NCBI GenBank assembly: GCA_018376005.1
Contig: JAHACE010000024.1
Location: 1-8,134, forward strand
DNA length: 8,134 nt
Reading direction: 5' to 3'
DNA from: Atopobium sp.
GTDB taxonomy: Bacteria; Actinomycetota; Coriobacteriia; Coriobacteriales; Atopobiaceae
Both the position numbers and the translations under genes were made by a program. Of the stretch, positions 5,552 through 8,134 are shown one piece after another (position 1 is the first letter of the stretch; each line of letters starts with the position of its first letter). The notes under the pieces were generated by a model, which had not been told where the DNA came from, searched no databases, and saw only the letters and a program-made list of their open reading frames with translations.

Positions 5552-6826
5552 GTGGCCAAAGCAATTACTGTAGCCGAGCTCTTTGCGGGAGTCGGTGGAT
5601 TTAGACTTGGCTTAGAGGGTTATAAAGACTCTTCTAATAAAGCTAATAACCTGCCAAAAGCGGGAACGTTTAAAACTATTTGGGCAAATCAGTGGGAACC
5701 ACCAGGATCTCCTACAAGACAGTTTGCCGCAAATTGTTATAGAACTCATTTTGGTAATGATTCAGTCGTAAATGAGGACATTAATAAAGTTCTTAATGAG
5801 TATGAGCAGGGTCTACGCGATATTCCTTCGGTCGATATGGTCGTAGGCGGATTTCCTTGTCAGGATTACTCGGTTGCTAAACCTTTATCTCAGTCGGGAG
5901 GTATTGAAGGAAAAAAGGGTGTTCTATGGTGGGACATTTACAAATTCCTAAAAATTCAACTAGATAAATCTCCTAAAAATGCGGAGTGGTGTCTTTTAGA
6001 AAACGTTGATCGTCTCCTTAAAAGTCCAGCATCTCAGCGTGGTAGAGATTTTGCAATTATTCTTAGCTGTCTTGCGAGCCTTGGATATTGCGTTGAATGG
6101 CGTGTGGTAAATAGTGCGGCATATGGCTTTTCACAAAGAAGAAAACGTGTCTATATTCTCGCGCGTAGAAATGCTAACTGGGAGCTTTCAGAACGCTTAA
6201 CTTCAGGAATTATGTCCCGAGCATTTCCTTTTAATCCTGTTGGCAATATCTCTTATGTTGATATTCCAAAAGATCCGTTTGTTGCTACAAAAGACTTTAA
6301 TTCTGAGCGATCTAAAACATCTCCGTTTTTTGATGCCGGTGTGATGGTAGATAACCATGTTATTACCTGTAAAATTGAAGAGGTTTATAAGGGTCAATTT
6401 AAAACACTGAGAGATGTTCTTTCTCCAGAGAATGAAGTTCCAGAGAACTACTTCATTGATAATTCACAGCTTTCTCGCTGGGAATATCTTAAAGGGTCAA
6501 AACGTGAAGAGCGTGTCAATAAACACACGGGTCAAACCTACTTCTACTCTGAAGGTTCTATGGCATTCCCAGATCTTCTCACTAATCCTTCAAGAACAAT
6601 TCTTACAGGAGAGGGAGGAACAAGCCCTTCTCGCTTTAAACACATCATTAAAGTAGGCGAGAGGTATCGCAGACTTGTTCCTGATGAGCTTGACCAACTA
6701 CAGGGTTTTCCTAAGGGCTGGACTAATACGGGAATGAGCGATAATAATCGTGCATTCTGTATGGGAAATGCTCTTGTTGTTGGTGTGGTAAATCGCATCG
6801 GAAAAGAAATCTACAAAGAATTGTAA
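5552..6826 (+). CDS. DNA (cytosine-5-)-methyltransferase of the type II system
   Basis: Transfers a methyl group from S-adenosylmethionine to C5 of cytosine, protecting host DNA from the partner nuclease; GATC is inferred from the Sau3AI-like partner. The 424-residue product shows the ordered C5-methyltransferase motifs: I at residues 7-21 (VAELFAGVGGFRLGL), IV with the catalytic Cys103 (GGFPCQDYS), VI Glu150-Asn-Val (LLENVDRLL), VIII QRRKRVYILARR (195-206), a variable target-recognition region of roughly 210-340, IX including PSRTILTGEGG and RRLVPDELDQLQGFP, and X (MGNALVVGVVNRIG, GNA at 405-407). No key motif is missing, so the enzyme should be active. The same-strand nuclease gene precedes it and a terminator follows at once. 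Codon use and AT content resemble the nuclease, not hcp or nox, so the two genes probably arrived together. Confidence 0.94.
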   Translation: MAKAITVAELFAGVGGFRLGLEGYKDSSNKANNLPKAGTFKTIWANQWEPPGSPTRQFAANCYRTHFGNDSVVNEDINKVLNEYEQGLRDIPSVDMVVGGFPCQDYSVAKPLSQSGGIEGKKGVLWWDIYKFLKIQLDKSPKNAEWCLLENVDRLLKSPASQRGRDFAIILSCLASLGYCVEWRVVNSAAYGFSQRRKRVYILARRNANWELSERLTSGIMSRAFPFNPVGNISYVDIPKDPFVATKDFNSERSKTSPFFDAGVMVDNHVITCKIEEVYKGQFKTLRDVLSPENEVPENYFIDNSQLSRWEYLKGSKREERVNKHTGQTYFYSEGSMAFPDLLTNPSRTILTGEGGTSPSRFKHIIKVGERYRRLVPDELDQLQGFPKGWTNTGMSDNNRAFCMGNALVVGVVNRIGKEIYKEL

Positions 6827-6830
6827 GGTC

Positions 6831-6866
6831 AAGGCGTCTATCTGGATTTGATAGACGCCTTTCTTA
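6831..6866 (+). terminator. Rho-independent terminator after the methyltransferase
   Basis: A perfect 12-bp stem (6831-6842 with 6850-6861), a 7-base loop and a short T-rich tail (ttcttat) begin five bases after the methyltransferase stop. It closes the restriction cassette and insulates the next gene. Confidence 0.8.
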
Positions 6867-6888
6867 TAACCAAATTGCTTCACGAACC

Positions 6889-6900
6889 TCGAATATTCGA
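6889..6900. promoter_or_regulatory. 12-bp perfect palindrome in the nox upstream region
   Basis: TCGAATATTCGA is fully self-complementary and lies 116 bp before the nox start, just after the preceding terminator. It may be an operator; no regulator is recognised. Confidence 0.35.
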
Positions 6901-6946
6901 TTTATTAAAGAACGTTCAAGAATGACGCTCTTCTCGATAACAGAAT

Positions 6947-6961
6947 GTGGCATAATGCCAC
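6947..6961. promoter_or_regulatory. Dyad overlapping a possible -10 element of nox
   Basis: GTGGCAT-A-ATGCCAC is a 7-bp inverted repeat around one base. It contains CATAAT (6951-6956), the best -10-like hexamer upstream of nox, although no convincing -35 is seen. A protein bound here would cover the promoter, so a repressor site is plausible. A weaker TAACA-N5-TGTTA dyad follows at 6970-6984. Confidence 0.4.
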
Positions 6962-7015
6962 TATCAAAGTAACAATTAATGTTAGTCATTAGTAGCATTT
7001 AACAGAGGGGTTTCT

Positions 7016-8134
7016 ATGGCTAAAGTTGCAGTTATCGGTTGTACCCACGCAGGCGTTTTTGCCACTTCTTCAATCCTGGGTGCGCACCCAGATTGGGAGG
7101 TTCACGTCTTTGAGCGCAATGATACAGTTTCTTTCCTGTCTTGCGGCATTGCTCTTTGGGTAGGTGACCACGTAAGCGATCCTAACAAGATGTTCTACAG
7201 CTCTCCAGAAGCCCTTGCAGAGGCTGGCGCTCACGTTCACATGACCACCAACGTCACTTCCGCAGACGTTAAGACCAAGCACGTTGCTTGGGAGGATCTC
7301 AAGACGGGACAGACTTTTGAGGACGACTTCGACTACCTCGTAGTCACCACTGGCTCTAAGCCAATTGTTCCACCACTACCTGGCATCGACGGACCTCGCG
7401 TTCTTCAGTGCAAGAACTGGGCTGATGGTCGTCGCATTCACGACACTATGGCAGAGTCCAAGTCCGCTATTGTCATCGGCGCTGGCTACATTGGTGCCGA
7501 GCTTGCAGAGCAGCTCTCCGAGCGTCAGAAGGCAGTCACGCTCATCGACATGCTTCCTCGCGTTCTTGCAAAGAACTTTGACAAGGCAATCACCGATCAG
7601 GTTGAGGCTGCATACAAGGAGCACGGCGTTACCCTTGCACTTGGCGAGAAGGTCATGAGCTTTGAGGACAATGGTGATTCTGTCACCGTTGTTACCGATA
7701 AGGGCTCCTATACTGCAGATTACGCAATTCTGGGCATTGGCTTCCTGCCTCGCACTGACCTCTTTGACGGTCAGCTTGATATGCTGCCTAACGGCGCTAT
7801 CAAGGTTGATGAGTACATGCGCACCAGCGAGCCTGGTGTCTTCGCAGCCGGTGACTCTGCTTCCATTATCTTCAACGTCACTGGTAAAGAGGACTACATT
7901 CCTCTGGCAACCAACGCTGTTCGCCAGGGTCTGCACGTTGGTCCTAATATGCTTGAGCCAACCGCTGCTTATGCAGGTACTCAGGCTTCTAGCGCAGTTC
8001 AGCTCTACAACTACTCCATGGCTGCAGCAGGCCTTACCGTTGAGGGTGGCAAGGTTCGTGGCTACGAGTACGATTCCGTTTCTATCACCGAGAACTACCG
8101 TCCTGAGTTCATGCTGACCACCGAGCCAGTTACC
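7016..8134 (+). CDS. nox: NADH oxidase / CoA-disulfide reductase family flavoprotein, 3' end outside window
   Basis: Family members oxidise NADH with O2 (usually to water) or reduce CoA disulfide, using FAD and one redox-active cysteine; they protect oxygen-sensitive cells and regenerate NAD+. The 373 visible residues start at ATG 7016, with GAGGGG five bases upstream. Features in order: N-terminal FAD-binding segment KVAVIGCTHAG (3-13) with His11; active-site Cys43 in SFLSCGIALW; ATG-like TTGSKPIVPPLPG (111-123); NAD(P)H-binding GAGYIGAELAE (155-165); second FAD contact VFAAGDSA (275-282); and ALATNAVRQG-type residues (297-305). The family is ~450 residues, so about 75-80 C-terminal dimerisation-domain residues lie beyond the window. 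The layout resembles streptococcal Nox more than peroxidases, but NADH oxidase and CoA-disulfide reductase cannot be told apart here. Codon bias matches hcp, so it is likely native. Confidence 0.9.
   Translation, partial: MAKVAVIGCTHAGVFATSSILGAHPDWEVHVFERNDTVSFLSCGIALWVGDHVSDPNKMFYSSPEALAEAGAHVHMTTNVTSADVKTKHVAWEDLKTGQTFEDDFDYLVVTTGSKPIVPPLPGIDGPRVLQCKNWADGRRIHDTMAESKSAIVIGAGYIGAELAEQLSERQKAVTLIDMLPRVLAKNFDKAITDQVEAAYKEHGVTLALGEKVMSFEDNGDSVTVVTDKGSYTADYAILGIGFLPRTDLFDGQLDMLPNGAIKVDEYMRTSEPGVFAAGDSASIIFNVTGKEDYIPLATNAVRQGLHVGPNMLEPTAAYAGTQASSAVQLYNYSMAAAGLTVEGGKVRGYEYDSVSITENYRPEFMLTTEPVT

Noticed and set aside
5288..6839. 12-bp direct repeat GTCAAGGCGTCT at 5288 and 6828, as a possible insertion scar
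   Set aside because: One copy is inside the endonuclease gene and the other in the terminator; a 12-bp match between two sites in 8 kb is expected by chance about once or twice.
7376..7936. 186-codon open frame on the - strand opposite nox
   Set aside because: Antisense shadow of the well supported flavoprotein frame; no ribosome site or domain.
1..8134. CRISPR array, tRNA, rRNA or insertion sequence
   Set aside because: No regularly spaced repeats, no cloverleaf or rRNA-like stretches and no transposase frame were found on either strand.

Overview
The window looks like an anaerobic or microaerophilic low-to-mid GC actinobacterium of the Coriobacteriia (Atopobium / Lancefieldella / Olsenella type). 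This is an inference from codon use in the hcp and NADH-oxidase genes (strong preference for GGC, CGT, AAG, GAG and CTT), from the product mix (hybrid cluster protein, Nox-type flavoprotein, MsrA) and from remembered gene content. No marker gene in the window proves it.

Layout. (1) Bases 2-550, + strand: 3' part of a lipoprotein gene of unknown function, closed by a perfect 16-bp terminator hairpin at 595-630. (2) Bases 551-804: no gene, but two strong inverted repeats; the second (731-781) encloses a 13-bp tandem duplication. (3) Bases 805-2228, - strand: a decayed block. It holds a Crp/Fnr-family regulator broken by an internal out-of-frame deletion, then msrA, then a small doubtful membrane ORF. 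The last ~40 codons of msrA are not MsrA sequence: they read as an in-frame piece of the N-terminal region of a type I restriction-modification methyltransferase (HsdM). (4) Bases 2363-3955, + strand: a complete hydroxylamine reductase / hybrid cluster protein gene (hcp), divergent from the broken regulator. A 16-bp perfect dyad of Crp-like geometry lies between them. A terminator follows at 3988-4022. (5) Bases 4109-6826, + strand: an AT-richer two-gene type II restriction-modification cassette, a Sau3AI/MutH-family endonuclease followed by a C5-cytosine methyltransferase with all the main motifs, closed by a terminator at 6831-6861. GATC is the predicted target. (6) Bases 7016-8134, + strand: 5' part of an NADH oxidase / CoA-disulfide reductase family flavoprotein, preceded by a leader with several short palindromes.

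How it fits together. Hcp, MsrA and Nox all deal with nitrosative or oxidative stress, and the Crp/Fnr-type gene would be the natural local regulator, but its DNA-binding domain is out of frame. The restriction cassette sits cleanly between the hcp terminator and the nox leader, as expected for a horizontally gained defence module. The HsdM remnant inside msrA suggests that a second, type I, system was once nearby and was largely lost, so the locus may be a turnover site for restriction systems. I see no wholly new system. The most unusual items are the MsrA-HsdM chimera and the split regulator facing an intact operator-like dyad.
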